In this document: piece after piece, positions 1 to 10,157 of the stretch
Layout: every line of letters starts with the position of its first letter
Position numbering within the stretch: the first letter of the stretch is position 1
Source of the DNA: Rhodoferax sp. UBA6134
GTDB lineage: Bacteria; Pseudomonadota; Gammaproteobacteria; Burkholderiales; Burkholderiaceae_C
DNA: 38,527 bases
Assembly: GCA_002422455.1 (NCBI GenBank)
Contig: DIVK01000014.1
Span: forward strand, 1,213-39,739
Direction: 5' to 3'
The notes under the pieces: generated by a model
What the model was told of the DNA's origin: nothing
The model's database searches: none
The model's input: only the letters and a program-made list of their open reading frames with translations
Position numbers and translations under genes: made by a program

Positions 1-1057
1 TCAGTTTGGCATCGCGCAGCGTCTTGCGCACGACCGTCATGGTGCGCGCGGTGAGGGCGGAGGTGACGCCTTCAAAATCGGCGCGCGACACATTGATTGC
101 CAAGGAGGTCGCGCCAGTGGGTGTGCCGGGCAACGATTTCGGCTTGCCATATGAGGCGCCCGGCGTGCCCGCTGGCGCGACCGGAGCCATCTCAATGCGA
201 ACATCAAACCGCGCTGTCTCGCTGGCCGACAAGGCTTCCTTGCAGGCGCGGGCCGCCACCTTGACGGCGGCCTTGTCGGCGGGCGTCACGGCGTCGATGC
301 CGGCCTGTTGCAGCACCCAGGCGGCCAGGGCAGCGTCATAGTCATCGCCGCCCAGCGCCGAGTCACCGCCGGTGGCGATGACCTCGAACACACCTTGGGT
401 GAGGCGCAGGATGGAGATATCAAACGTGCCGCCACCGAGGTCGTAGATGGCGTAAATGCCCTCGCTCGCGTTGTCCAACCCGTAGGCGATGGCGGCAGCG
501 GTGGGTTCGTTGATCAGGCGCAGCACGTTCAGGCCGGCCAGTTGCGCGGCGTCCTTGGTCGCTTGGCGCTGGGCATCGTCGAAATAGGCCGGCACCGTGA
601 TGACGACGCCGTACAAGTCGTCGTTGAACGTGTCTTCAGCGCGGTAGCGCAGCGTGGCCAGGATTTCGGCGCTCACCTCCACCGGGGACTTCTCACCCTG
701 GACGGTTTGCAAACCCAACATGCCCGGATGGTCCACAAAGCGGTATGGCAACTTGGCAGCCCCATGCACGTCCTTCAGACCGCGCCCCATGAAACGTTTG
801 ACCGAGGCGATGGTGTTTTCCGGGTCCAGCGCCAGCGCCTGCTGCGCCTCAAGCCCGATTTGACGACCGTCACCTGCGAGGTAGCGAACCACCGACGGCA
901 GCATGACCCGCCCCTGCGCGTCAGGCAGACATTCGGCCACGCCATGACGCACGGCGGCCACCAGGGAATGGGTGGTGCCCAGATCGATGCCCACCGCCAC
1001 GCGCCGCTGGTGCGGGTTGGGAGATTGACCGGGTTCGGAGATTTGCAGAAGCGCCAT
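1..1057 (-). CDS. hscA: Fe-S assembly chaperone HscA, 3' end cut by window edge
   Basis: Hsp70-family chaperone that, with HscB, helps transfer Fe-S clusters from the scaffold IscU to target proteins in the cytosol. About 352 N-terminal residues are visible, out of roughly 620 expected. They cover the nucleotide-binding domain: an Hsp70 phosphate loop GIDLGTTHS near residues 23-31, NEPTAAAIAYG in the middle, and the second phosphate motif IYDLGGGTFDISIL. The ATG at 1057 lies 25 nt after the hscB stop, so the gene is the last visible member of the isc operon. Its order after hscB separates it from the general chaperone DnaK. The substrate-binding domain and stop codon lie outside the window. 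Confidence 0.95.
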   Translation of the reverse strand, partial: MALLQISEPGQSPNPHQRRVAVGIDLGTTHSLVAAVRHGVAECLPDAQGRVMLPSVVRYLAGDGRQIGLEAQQALALDPENTIASVKRFMGRGLKDVHGAAKLPYRFVDHPGMLGLQTVQGEKSPVEVSAEILATLRYRAEDTFNDDLYGVVITVPAYFDDAQRQATKDAAQLAGLNVLRLINEPTAAAIAYGLDNASEGIYAIYDLGGGTFDISILRLTQGVFEVIATGGDSALGGDDYDAALAAWVLQQAGIDAVTPADKAAVKVAARACKEALSASETARFDVRIEMAPVAPAGTPGASYGKPKSLPGTPTGATSLAINVSRADFEGVTSALTARTMTVVRKTLRDAKL

Positions 1058-1082
1058 GTTTTATTGAATCGGAATCAGGGCG

Positions 1083-1616
1083 CTATTGTCCCTGCTGCGA
1101 ACTGTCCATCTGGTCGAGGCGGGCTTCCACATCACCGGCAAATCGCTCGATGAACATCAGCGCCCTCACCCGTTGAACCGCCTGGGGGTAGTCTTGTTGC
1201 TGGTCCAGCAGTTGCCCGCAGGTCCGCAAGCTTTCCTGCCGCGCCGCCGCAACTTGCGCGGCCAGCACCTCCAGCTCAGCGGCGCTGCGGGCTTCGTCCA
1301 GCGCCTCGCGCCATTCCATTTGCTGCATCAGGAACGCCGGCGGCATGGCCGTGTTGTTTTCGGCGTTGACCGGGGCCCCATTGAGCTCGCACAGGTAAGC
1401 CGCGCGTTTGAGCGGGTCTTTCAGACGCTGGTAAGCCTCATTGATGCGCACCGACCACTGCATCGCCAGGCGCTGCGCGGCAGCGCCCTGCGCTGCGAAC
1501 TTGTCAGGGTGCGCTTCGCGCTGCAGGTCTTTCCAGCGCGCGTCAATGGCCGCACGGTCCTGCGCAAATTGCGGCGCAAGACCAAAAAGTTCAAAATCGC
1601 CGGACTGGAGATTCAT
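1083..1616 (-). CDS. hscB: J-domain co-chaperone HscB
   Basis: DnaJ-type co-chaperone that delivers IscU to HscA and stimulates its ATPase. The 177-residue protein has an N-terminal J domain with the HPD tripeptide at residues 36-38, and a C-terminal helical segment of the kind that binds IscU. The open frame extends to 1643, but I place the start at 1616. There ATG overlaps the iscA stop as ATGA, and the protein then begins MNLQSGDFELFGL, the normal N-terminus of the family. The overlap suggests translational coupling to iscA. hscA follows 25 nt downstream. Confidence 0.93.
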   Translation of the reverse strand: MNLQSGDFELFGLAPQFAQDRAAIDARWKDLQREAHPDKFAAQGAAAQRLAMQWSVRINEAYQRLKDPLKRAAYLCELNGAPVNAENNTAMPPAFLMQQMEWREALDEARSAAELEVLAAQVAAARQESLRTCGQLLDQQQDYPQAVQRVRALMFIERFAGDVEARLDQMDSSQQGQ

Positions 1617-1936
1617 ACGCGAAACGACTCGCCGCAGCCGCACCGATCCCGCTCTTTGGGATTGTTGAACTTGAAACCCTCGTTCAGCCCTTCCCGGACA
1701 AAATCCAGCTCCGTGCCGTCCAGATAGGCAAAGCTCCTGGGGTCAACCAGCACCTTGACGCCGTGGCCCTCAAACACCAGGTCTTCCGGGCCGACCTCGT
1801 CCACGTACTCAAGTTTATAAGCCAGACCCGAGCACCCGGTGGTCTTGACGCCCAGGCGCACACCCACCCCCTGGCCGCGTTTGGCGAGGTACCGGGTCAC
1901 GTGCCGGGCGGCAGCTTCTGTCAGCGTAACGGCCAT
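1613..1936 (-). CDS. iscA: A-type Fe-S carrier IscA
   Basis: Fe-S cluster carrier/assembly protein of the isc system. It has 107 residues, the usual length for the family. The three conserved cysteines are present: Cys35 in TTGCSGL and Cys99/Cys101 in the C-terminal CGCGESF motif. It starts one base after the iscU stop and its stop overlaps the hscB start (ATGA), so iscU-iscA-hscB are tightly packed and probably translated together. No strong Shine-Dalgarno sequence is seen before it, which fits coupling to iscU. Position between iscU and hscB favours IscA over ErpA. Confidence 0.95.
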   Translation of the reverse strand: MAVTLTEAAARHVTRYLAKRGQGVGVRLGVKTTGCSGLAYKLEYVDEVGPEDLVFEGHGVKVLVDPRSFAYLDGTELDFVREGLNEGFKFNNPKERDRCGCGESFRV

Positions 1937-1937
1937 G

Positions 1938-2396
1938 TCAGTGAGTCAGTTCTTGGTCAGTTGAGGACGGCGCTTGCCCGCTTGGCGCAGCTGCGGCCTG
2001 TCCCGCAATATTCACACTGTGTTTTTGCCGGTAGTCGTCCACGGCCGCCTTGATGGCGTCCTCGGCCAGGATGGAGCAGTGAATCTTGACCGGCGGCAGG
2101 GCCAGCTCCTCGGCAATCTCGCTGTTCTTGAGCGCCGCAGCCTGCTCCAGCGTCTTGCCTTTGACCCATTCCGTCACCAGGGACGACGAGGCAATGGCAG
2201 AGCCACAGCCATAGGTCTTGAAACGCGCGTCTTCGATCACGCCAGTCTGCGGGTTGACCTTGATCTGCAGTTTCATGACGTCACCGCAGGCCGGGGCGCC
2301 CACCATGCCGGTGCCCACCGACTCATCGCCCTTGTCGAACGAGCCGACATTGCGGGGGTTTTCATAGTGGTCAACGACTTTTTCGGAATATGCCAT
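1938..2396 (-). CDS. iscU: Fe-S cluster scaffold IscU
   Basis: Scaffold on which IscS sulfur and iron are assembled into [2Fe-2S] clusters before HscA/HscB-driven transfer. Conserved cluster ligands are Cys37 (with Asp39 in PACGDV), Cys64 and Cys107. The chaperone-binding loop LPPVKIHCS, recognised by HscA, is at about 100-108. A clear Shine-Dalgarno AGGAG lies just upstream of ATG 2396. The protein has 152 residues against about 128 in E. coli. The extra C-terminal segment from about residue 129 is Ala/Gln/Ser-rich and looks disordered. It lies between iscS (51 nt gap) and iscA (1 nt gap). Confidence 0.96.
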   Translation of the reverse strand: MAYSEKVVDHYENPRNVGSFDKGDESVGTGMVGAPACGDVMKLQIKVNPQTGVIEDARFKTYGCGSAIASSSLVTEWVKGKTLEQAAALKNSEIAEELALPPVKIHCSILAEDAIKAAVDDYRQKHSVNIAGQAAAAPSGQAPSSTDQELTH

Positions 2397-2447
2397 TTTA
2401 TTTCTCCTGTTTGTCTTGCCGGCGCCGATCCGGCATTCACGATACCG

Positions 2448-3668
2448 TCAGTGCGCCGCCCACTGAATGGTGCTGATGTCAATGCCGTCCTTGTACATCT
2501 CCCACAAGGGACTCAGCTCGCGCAGTTTGGCGACGTTGCGTTTGATGGTGTCCACGGCGTAGTCAATTTCGGCTTCAGTGGTGTAGCGGCCGATCGTCAG
2601 GCGCAGGCTGCTGTGCGCCAGCTCGTCGCTGCGCCCCAGGGCGCGCAACACGTAGCTGGGCTCAAGCGAAGCCGAGGTGCAGGCCGAGCCGCTGGAGACG
2701 GCCAACCCCTTGATGCCCATGATCAGGGACTCGCCTTCCACATAGTTGAAGCTGATGTTCAGGTTATGCGGCACGCGCTGGTCCAGGTGGCCGTTGACGA
2801 ACACCTGCTCAAGGTCTTGCAGACCCGCCAGCATGCGGTCATGCAGGGCACGAATACGCACGTTCTCGCCCGCCATCTCTTCCCTGGCAATGCGGTAGGC
2901 CTCGCCCATGCCCACGATCTGGTGCGTGGGCAGGGTGCCCGAGCGCATGCCACGCTCATGCCCTCCGCCGTGCATCTGCGCCTCGATCCGCACCCGTGGC
3001 TTGCGCCGCACAAACAGGGCGCCGATGCCTTTGGGGCCGTAGGTTTTATGGGCGGTCAGGCTCATCAGGTCGACCGGCAACCGGCTCAGATCCATGACCA
3101 CCCGCCCCGTGGCCTGCGCGGCATCGACATGGAAAACAATGCCTTTTTCGCGGCAGATCGCCCCGATCGCGGCAATGTCCTGGATCACACCAATTTCATT
3201 GTTGACGAACATGACGCTGGCCACAATGGTGTCCGGTCGAATCGCCGCCTTGAAGACTTCCATATCCAGCAACCCATCCGGCTGCACCTCCAGATAACTC
3301 ACATCGAAACCCTGGCGCTCCAGCTCACGGCAGGTGTCCAGCACCGCCTTGTGCTCGGTCTTGACGGTGATGATGTGTTTGCCCTTGGTCTTGTAAAAGC
3401 CGGCCGCACCCTTGAGTGCCAGGTTGTTGGACTCGGTCGCCCCCGAGGTCCAGACAATTTCACGCGGGTCGGCACCAATCAGCGCCGCCACCTGCTCGCG
3501 CGCCTTCTCAACAGCGGCTTCGGCCTCCCAGCCCCAGGCGTGGCTGCGCGACGCGGCATTGCCAAAATGCTGGCGCAACCAGGGGATCATGGCCTCCACC
3601 ACCCGCTCGTCGCAAGGCGTGGTGGCGCTGTAATCCATGTAAATCGGAAAGTGAGGTGTGGTATCCAT
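2448..3668 (-). CDS. iscS: Cysteine desulfurase IscS
   Basis: PLP enzyme that converts L-cysteine to alanine and passes the persulfide sulfur to IscU and other acceptors such as tRNA thiolation enzymes. With the start at ATG 3668 the protein has 406 residues, close to E. coli IscS (404). The PLP lysine is Lys208 in TAHKTYGPKG, the His of TEHK lies near residue 106, and the mobile active-site loop SSGSACTSASLEPS carries catalytic Cys330. The frame stays open to 3905, but the extra residues are low-quality sequence overlapping iscR, so that start is rejected. It sits 29 nt after iscR. Confidence 0.97.
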   Translation of the reverse strand: MDTTPHFPIYMDYSATTPCDERVVEAMIPWLRQHFGNAASRSHAWGWEAEAAVEKAREQVAALIGADPREIVWTSGATESNNLALKGAAGFYKTKGKHIITVKTEHKAVLDTCRELERQGFDVSYLEVQPDGLLDMEVFKAAIRPDTIVASVMFVNNEIGVIQDIAAIGAICREKGIVFHVDAAQATGRVVMDLSRLPVDLMSLTAHKTYGPKGIGALFVRRKPRVRIEAQMHGGGHERGMRSGTLPTHQIVGMGEAYRIAREEMAGENVRIRALHDRMLAGLQDLEQVFVNGHLDQRVPHNLNISFNYVEGESLIMGIKGLAVSSGSACTSASLEPSYVLRALGRSDELAHSSLRLTIGRYTTEAEIDYAVDTIKRNVAKLRELSPLWEMYKDGIDISTIQWAAH

Positions 3669-3697
3669 GACGGGTTCGCTGCGGGCTAAATAAAAAA

Positions 3698-4234
3698 TCA
3701 AATCTTGGAGAATGCATTGCCCAGGGCAAACACCGAGTTGGGCGCGTTGATACGGACGAGTTTGGGCGTCGGCATCGCGGCAATGGCACGCTTTATGCCG
3801 GGCTTGTCCTCCACCTTCAGACCTTTGGCCAACTGGTCGTCCACCAGCTTTTGCAGGGTCACCGAACTCAGAAACTCCACCATGCGCGCGTTCAGCGCAG
3901 ACCACAGATCGTGCGTCATGCAGCGCTCGCCCTCACCCAGGCAATTTTCCTTGCCGCCGCACTGCGTGGCATCCATCGGCTCATCCACCGAGGTGATGAT
4001 GTCGGCCACCGTGATCTGCGCCGGATGGCGCGCCAGGGCGTAGCCGCCGCCCGGTCCCCGGGTGGATTCAACCAGCTCGTGGCGGCGCAGCTTGCCGAAC
4101 AACTGCTCCAGGTAGGACAGGGAAATCTGCTGGCGCTGGCTGATGGCCGCCAGTGTCACCGGGCCGTTGCTCTGACGCAAACCCAGGTCAATCATCGCCG
4201 TCACCGCGAAGCGGCCTTTTGTAGTGAGACGCAT
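3698..4234 (-). CDS. iscR: Fe-S-sensing transcriptional regulator IscR
   Basis: Rrf2-family repressor that binds a [2Fe-2S] cluster and represses the isc operon when clusters are plentiful. It has 178 residues from ATG 4234, preceded by a strong Shine-Dalgarno GGAAGGAG. The N-terminal winged helix begins MRLTTKGRFAVTAMIDL. Cluster ligands Cys92, Cys98 and Cys105 are present, with a His at 108. The spacing between the second and third Cys is one residue longer than I recall for E. coli. An in-frame upstream extension to 4333 is rejected because it runs through the promoter. First gene of the operon. Confidence 0.96.
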   Translation of the reverse strand: MRLTTKGRFAVTAMIDLGLRQSNGPVTLAAISQRQQISLSYLEQLFGKLRRHELVESTRGPGGGYALARHPAQITVADIITSVDEPMDATQCGGKENCLGEGERCMTHDLWSALNARMVEFLSSVTLQKLVDDQLAKGLKVEDKPGIKRAIAAMPTPKLVRINAPNSVFALGNAFSKI

Positions 4235-4275
4235 GGCATACTCCTTCCGTCGTATTTGGTTGACTGCGTTTGTCA

Positions 4276-4315
4276 AGTATACCAATAAACCCAGTAATTT
4301 ACTCGGATAAGTCAA
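4276..4315 (-). promoter_or_regulatory. iscR promoter with IscR-type operator
   Basis: On the minus strand a good -10 hexamer TATACT lies at 4281-4276, 42 nt upstream of the iscR ATG. A 17-bp near-palindrome, CCGAGTAAATTACTGGG, occupies 4306-4290 just upstream, where the -35 element would be. Only the centre and one G/G position per arm break the symmetry. Its sequence and placement resemble the type 1 IscR sites that autorepress iscR in other proteobacteria. A TTGACT also lies at 4315-4310 but is poorly spaced to TATACT. Operator identity is inferred. Confidence 0.7.
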
Positions 4316-4329
4316 TCCCCCGCCCGGAT

Positions 4330-6468
<2,139 letters not shown>

Positions 6469-6629
6469 GGCAACCCGGTATCCGCCCGGTAAAATTCAGG
6501 GCAACCCGAAAGAATACGCCATTTCGGCCCCTGCCTGCCAGCGTGACCCGCAAGCGCCCTCACCCGGGGCGGCCAGCAGAGGGAGCCCGCAATGACCTTG
6601 CCCGTCAATTACCGTTAAAGGACTCTTAC

Positions 6630-7826
6630 ATGTCACTCTTCACCGCCGTCGAAATGGCCCCGCGCGACCCCATTCTGGGTCTGAACGAACAGTTCAATGC
6701 CGACCCCAACCCGGCCAAGGTCAACCTCGGCGTGGGCGTGTATTTCGACGACAACGGCAAGCTGCCCCTGCTGGCCTGCGTGCAAGCCGCCGAAAAGGCC
6801 ATGATGGACAAACCCAGCGCGCGCGGCTATCTGCCCATCGACGGCATCGCCGCCTACGACGCCGCCGTCAAAAGCCTGGTGTTCGGTGCTGATTCCGAAG
6901 CAGTGAAAAGCGGCCGTGTCGCTACCGTGCAGGGCATCGGCGGCACCGGCGGCCTGAAGATCGGCGCCGACTTCCTGAAAAAGCTCAACCCGAACGCCAA
7001 GGTACTGATCTCCGACCCGAGCTGGGAAAACCACCGCGCCCTGTTCAGCAGCGCCGGCTTCACCGTCGAAACCTACCGTTACTACGACGCGGCCACGCGC
7101 GGCGTCGACTTTAAAGGCATGCTGGCCGACCTGCACGCGGCTGCGCCCGGCACCATCATCCTGCTGCACGCCTGCTGCCACAACCCGACCGGCTACGACA
7201 TCAGCCCCGCCCAATGGGACCAGGTCGTCGCCACCATCCAGGCCAAAAATCTGGTGGCCTTCCTCGACATGGCCTACCAGGGCTTTGGCCACGGCATCAC
7301 GGAAGACGGCGCAGTGATCGGCAAGTTTGTGGCCGCCGGGCTGGACTTCTTCGTCTCCACCTCGTTCAGCAAGAGCTTCAGCCTGTACGGCGAGCGCGTC
7401 GGTGCCCTGTCGGTGCTGTGCGCGAGCAAGGAAGAGGCCGATCGGGTCCTGAGCCAGCTCAAGATCGTGATCCGCACCAACTACAGCAACCCGCCCACCC
7501 ACGGCGGCGCGATCGTGGCCGCCGTGCTGGGCAACCCCGAGCTGCGCGCCCTGTGGGAGAAGGAACTGGGCGAGATGCGCGTACGCATCAAGGCCATGCG
7601 CCAGAAACTGGTGGACGGTCTGAAGGCCGCCGGCGTGAAGCAGGACATGAGCTTCATCACGACGCAGATCGGCATGTTCAGCTACTCCGGCCTCTCCAGG
7701 GACCAGATGGTGCGCCTGCGCAATGAATTTGGCGTCTACGGCACCGACACCGGCCGCATGTGCGTGGCCGCCCTGAACAGCAAGAACATCGACTACGTCT
7801 GCGCATCGATCGCCAGGGTGCTCTGA
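6630..7826 (+). CDS. tyrB: Aromatic amino acid aminotransferase (aspartate aminotransferase class I)
   Basis: PLP-dependent transaminase that exchanges amino groups between aromatic or acidic amino acids and 2-oxo acids. It has 398 residues from ATG 6630, with AAAGGA upstream. Asp213 and Tyr215 (FLDMAYQGFG) and the PLP Schiff-base lysine Lys248 in STSFSKSFSLYGERVG match subgroup I-alpha aminotransferases. The C-terminal Arg in TGRMCVAALN is the substrate carboxylate ligand. The MSLFTAVEMAPRDPILGL start is typical of betaproteobacterial TyrB/AspC proteins. Choosing TyrB over AspC is a family-level judgement. The frame is open to 6543, but that part has no conserved character. uvrB is divergent. 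Confidence 0.88.
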   Translation: MSLFTAVEMAPRDPILGLNEQFNADPNPAKVNLGVGVYFDDNGKLPLLACVQAAEKAMMDKPSARGYLPIDGIAAYDAAVKSLVFGADSEAVKSGRVATVQGIGGTGGLKIGADFLKKLNPNAKVLISDPSWENHRALFSSAGFTVETYRYYDAATRGVDFKGMLADLHAAAPGTIILLHACCHNPTGYDISPAQWDQVVATIQAKNLVAFLDMAYQGFGHGITEDGAVIGKFVAAGLDFFVSTSFSKSFSLYGERVGALSVLCASKEEADRVLSQLKIVIRTNYSNPPTHGGAIVAAVLGNPELRALWEKELGEMRVRIKAMRQKLVDGLKAAGVKQDMSFITTQIGMFSYSGLSRDQMVRLRNEFGVYGTDTGRMCVAALNSKNIDYVCASIARVL

Positions 7827-7865
7827 CGCAGTAAAGGTTTGCGGCAAAACAGCCACCGGACCCGC

Positions 7866-8687
7866 ATGCGCATGAAGTCCCTCAACCTCATCGGCGGCGG
7901 GCGCGTGGGCCGCACCCTGGGGCGGCTGTGGCATGCCAGCGGCAGCTACCGCGTGCAGGACGTGCTGACCGGCTCGGCGCGCACCGCCGAAGAAGCCGTT
8001 ACCTTCATCGGTGCCGGTCAGGCCGTGACGGCGCTGGCGGACATGCGCGCGGCCGACGTGTGGATGCTGGCCGTGCCCGACCGCCAGATCGCCGCCGTGG
8101 CCGCGACCCTGGCCCACGGCAGCGGGGCAATTCGGCCAACTCTGGCATTTCACTGCAGCGGCGCGCTGGCCAGCGGCGAGCTCGATCCCCTGCGCGCCGG
8201 CGGCTGGCAAGTGGCCAGCGCCCACTGCGTCCTGAGCTTTGCCGACCCGGCGCGGGCACTGCAGCAGTTTGCCGGCACGCCCTGCGCGCTGGAGGGCGAC
8301 CCCATGGCCGTGGCAGAGCTTGAAACCTCATTCACCCGCATTGGCGCGCACTGCTTCGCCCTGGCCGCCGAGCACAAACTGCTGTACCACGCGGGCGCTG
8401 TGTTTGCGACCAATTTCCTGCCCGTGCTGCAGGCGCTGGCCCAGCAGTTGTGGCACGACAGCGGCGTGCCCGCCGGCGTGGCGGCCCAGCTCGGCACCAC
8501 GCTACTGCGCAACGCGACCGACAACATCCTGGCCCTGGGGCCCGCCGGCGCCCTGACCGGTCCCGCAGCGCGCGGCGACCACGCGCTGGTCGAGCGCCAG
8601 GGCCAGGCCGTGGCGCAGTGGGACGCGACGGCGGGCCAGGCCTATGCGGCCCTGAGCCAGTTGGCCACCCGGCTCGCGGCGACGTGA
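7866..8687 (+). CDS. Rossmann-fold DUF2520 protein, putative NAD(P)-dependent oxidoreductase
   Basis: A 273-residue cytosolic protein with an N-terminal dinucleotide-binding glycine motif (LIGGGRVGRTLG) directly after the start. The middle motif (FHCSGALASGELDPL, then SAHCVLSFADP) is characteristic of the Rossmann-like/DUF2520 family. The C-terminal half is alpha-helical and resembles the dimerisation domain of 6-phosphogluconate dehydrogenase-like enzymes. The substrate is unknown. An in-frame ATG at 7872 is an equally possible start, and neither has a clear Shine-Dalgarno; the frame opens at 7839. It lies 39 nt after tyrB and may be co-transcribed with it, but a role in aromatic amino acid metabolism would be a guess. 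Confidence 0.8.
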   Translation: MRMKSLNLIGGGRVGRTLGRLWHASGSYRVQDVLTGSARTAEEAVTFIGAGQAVTALADMRAADVWMLAVPDRQIAAVAATLAHGSGAIRPTLAFHCSGALASGELDPLRAGGWQVASAHCVLSFADPARALQQFAGTPCALEGDPMAVAELETSFTRIGAHCFALAAEHKLLYHAGAVFATNFLPVLQALAQQLWHDSGVPAGVAAQLGTTLLRNATDNILALGPAGALTGPAARGDHALVERQGQAVAQWDATAGQAYAALSQLATRLAAT

Positions 8688-8712
8688 GCTGAACCCTTTG
8701 CGGAGTTTTCAA

Positions 8713-10086
8713 ATGACCCGATTCGTCCTGACCTGGCTTGGCCTGCTTGGGCTGGCTGCCGGTAACGCCCTGGCCTGGAGCAACCATAGCCTGGCCGCCT
8801 ACCGCACGTTTGAAAACATGCCCGAGGTGATGAACGCCGCCCCGGTGCCGGTGGAGCCGCTGGAGGGCTTCCTGAAAGCGCAGGAGAAATCGATTGAAGC
8901 CCTGCTGAACCGCCAGGAGGCCTGGGCCCAAACCCATCTTGACGTCTACCCACCCCGTCCGGCGGCGCTGGCCTTCAAGGCCAACCCGACGCAAAGCGAC
9001 GCGGCCCGGCGGCGCGCCTTTTTGATGGCGCTGCGGGTGGCACCCAACAGCAAGTTCGCGCTGTACGTTCAGCCCGATCCCCGGCATCCGCCCCCTGCGT
9101 CCGCCCCGCTGCTGGCGTATGCCGCCGTCAATACGCTGCCCGAACAGGCCCACTCCAACAACCGTTTTGTCAGCCTCAGGGCCGGGGATCGCGTCGCTCC
9201 GCTCAGTGTGCTGGCGTCCGCCACCGATGAGCCGGACTACGGGCTGGACATCAATCTGTGGGCCGACAGCCCGTCGGACTGGGGCAAGGTCTATGGCTTT
9301 GGCCCCCTGCCGTTCGGCAACCCGGCGCTGTACTACTCGACCCAGGCGCCGTTTCACATGGGCTTTTACCATGAAGACCGCGTGCTTTACCTGGCGGCAC
9401 CGTTCATCAAAAAAACCTTCCCGCTGCTGCGCATCCAGCAGTACAGCAGCCTGGCCGCCCTGGCCTTCCGGACCGGCCACCCCTACTGGGGCTGGCGTTT
9501 CACCGGCCTGGCGCTGCACTATGTGCAGGACTTGACCCAGCCCTACCACGCCAGCCTGGCGCCCGGCAGCTCATCGGCCCAGCTGATCGGCATCAACCTG
9601 CTGGCGATGATCGGCCTGCCCCGCATGAAGAACGAGGCGATTGTGCTGCTGTCCAACCGCCATCTCGCGCTGGAAAAATACCAGCAGCAACAGGTCTACA
9701 ACGCCGCTCGGGCCGGGCAGAAAAGCACTCTTGAAGAGGCGCTGCGCAGCAGCGCCAGGGATGCCAGCTACCCGGCCTGGTCCGACACCTATGCGCGCGA
9801 CGTCGTGAGCCGCCAGGCACATTCCCTTGGCGCCCGGCTGAGCGGCATTCTGCTCGACACCCTGCCGGCCGGCCATGTCAGCGACCCCGCCTTCGATTTC
9901 GGGGTACACGAGTCGGAGATCGACCTGCTGGCGGAGCTCAGCCAGCAAGACCCGGCCCGGCGCGCCAGCCTGGACCAGGCCGTGATCGAATTGATGGCCA
10001 ATTTTGCGGCCCATAGCCGCAACCTGGTGCGCGGCGTCCTGGCCACCGGTGCGCTCCCCCTGGACACTCGCCGACAGGGGAAATAG
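8713..10086 (+). CDS. Exported zinc-dependent phospholipase C / S1-P1 nuclease-like protein
   Basis: A 457-residue protein with a Sec signal peptide (hydrophobic residues 4-20, cleavage predicted after ALA at 21), so probably periplasmic or secreted. The mature protein would begin Trp22-Ser-Asn-His25. In zinc phospholipase C and S1/P1 nucleases the mature N-terminal Trp is itself a zinc ligand. The segment HYVQDLTQPYH (residues 269-279) has the H-x3-D-x5-H spacing of the same superfamily. Together these support a trinuclear zinc hydrolase fold, but whether it cuts phospholipids or nucleic acids cannot be told. ATG 8713 has GGAG upstream. It is about 200 residues longer than Bacillus cereus phospholipase C. 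Confidence 0.62.
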   Translation: MTRFVLTWLGLLGLAAGNALAWSNHSLAAYRTFENMPEVMNAAPVPVEPLEGFLKAQEKSIEALLNRQEAWAQTHLDVYPPRPAALAFKANPTQSDAARRRAFLMALRVAPNSKFALYVQPDPRHPPPASAPLLAYAAVNTLPEQAHSNNRFVSLRAGDRVAPLSVLASATDEPDYGLDINLWADSPSDWGKVYGFGPLPFGNPALYYSTQAPFHMGFYHEDRVLYLAAPFIKKTFPLLRIQQYSSLAALAFRTGHPYWGWRFTGLALHYVQDLTQPYHASLAPGSSSAQLIGINLLAMIGLPRMKNEAIVLLSNRHLALEKYQQQQVYNAARAGQKSTLEEALRSSARDASYPAWSDTYARDVVSRQAHSLGARLSGILLDTLPAGHVSDPAFDFGVHESEIDLLAELSQQDPARRASLDQAVIELMANFAAHSRNLVRGVLATGALPLDTRRQGK

Positions 10087-10123
10087 GTGAGCGATCCAAA
10101 AAAATTCCGCTGAAGCTGTTATA

Positions 10124-10134
10124 TTGCACTGCAA
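10124..10134. promoter_or_regulatory. Palindrome TTGCA-C-TGCAA upstream of phaZ, possible PhaR site
   Basis: An 11-bp perfect inverted repeat around a single central base, 24 bp upstream of the phaZ GTG and directly after an AT-rich TTATAT. PhaR-type regulators of PHB metabolism recognise TGC/GCA-rich repeats of this general form, so an operator is plausible. The same 11-mer also occurs by chance inside a coding region at 20696-20706, which lowers the weight of this one. Confidence 0.35.
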
Positions 10135-10157
10135 CATTTCCGGAAAGCGAGTGCATC

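Noticed and set aside
1974..3689. Long plus-strand open frame opposite iscU and iscS
   Set aside because: Shadow of two clearly conserved genes, with biased low-quality composition and no ribosome site.
6469..6629. LexA/SOS box upstream of uvrB
   Set aside because: No CTGT-N8-ACAG-like sequence could be found between uvrB and tyrB.
6633..8225. Long minus-strand open frame opposite tyrB and the DUF2520 gene
   Set aside because: Antisense to two well-supported genes; rich in Ala, Gly, His and Val in the pattern typical of shadow frames.
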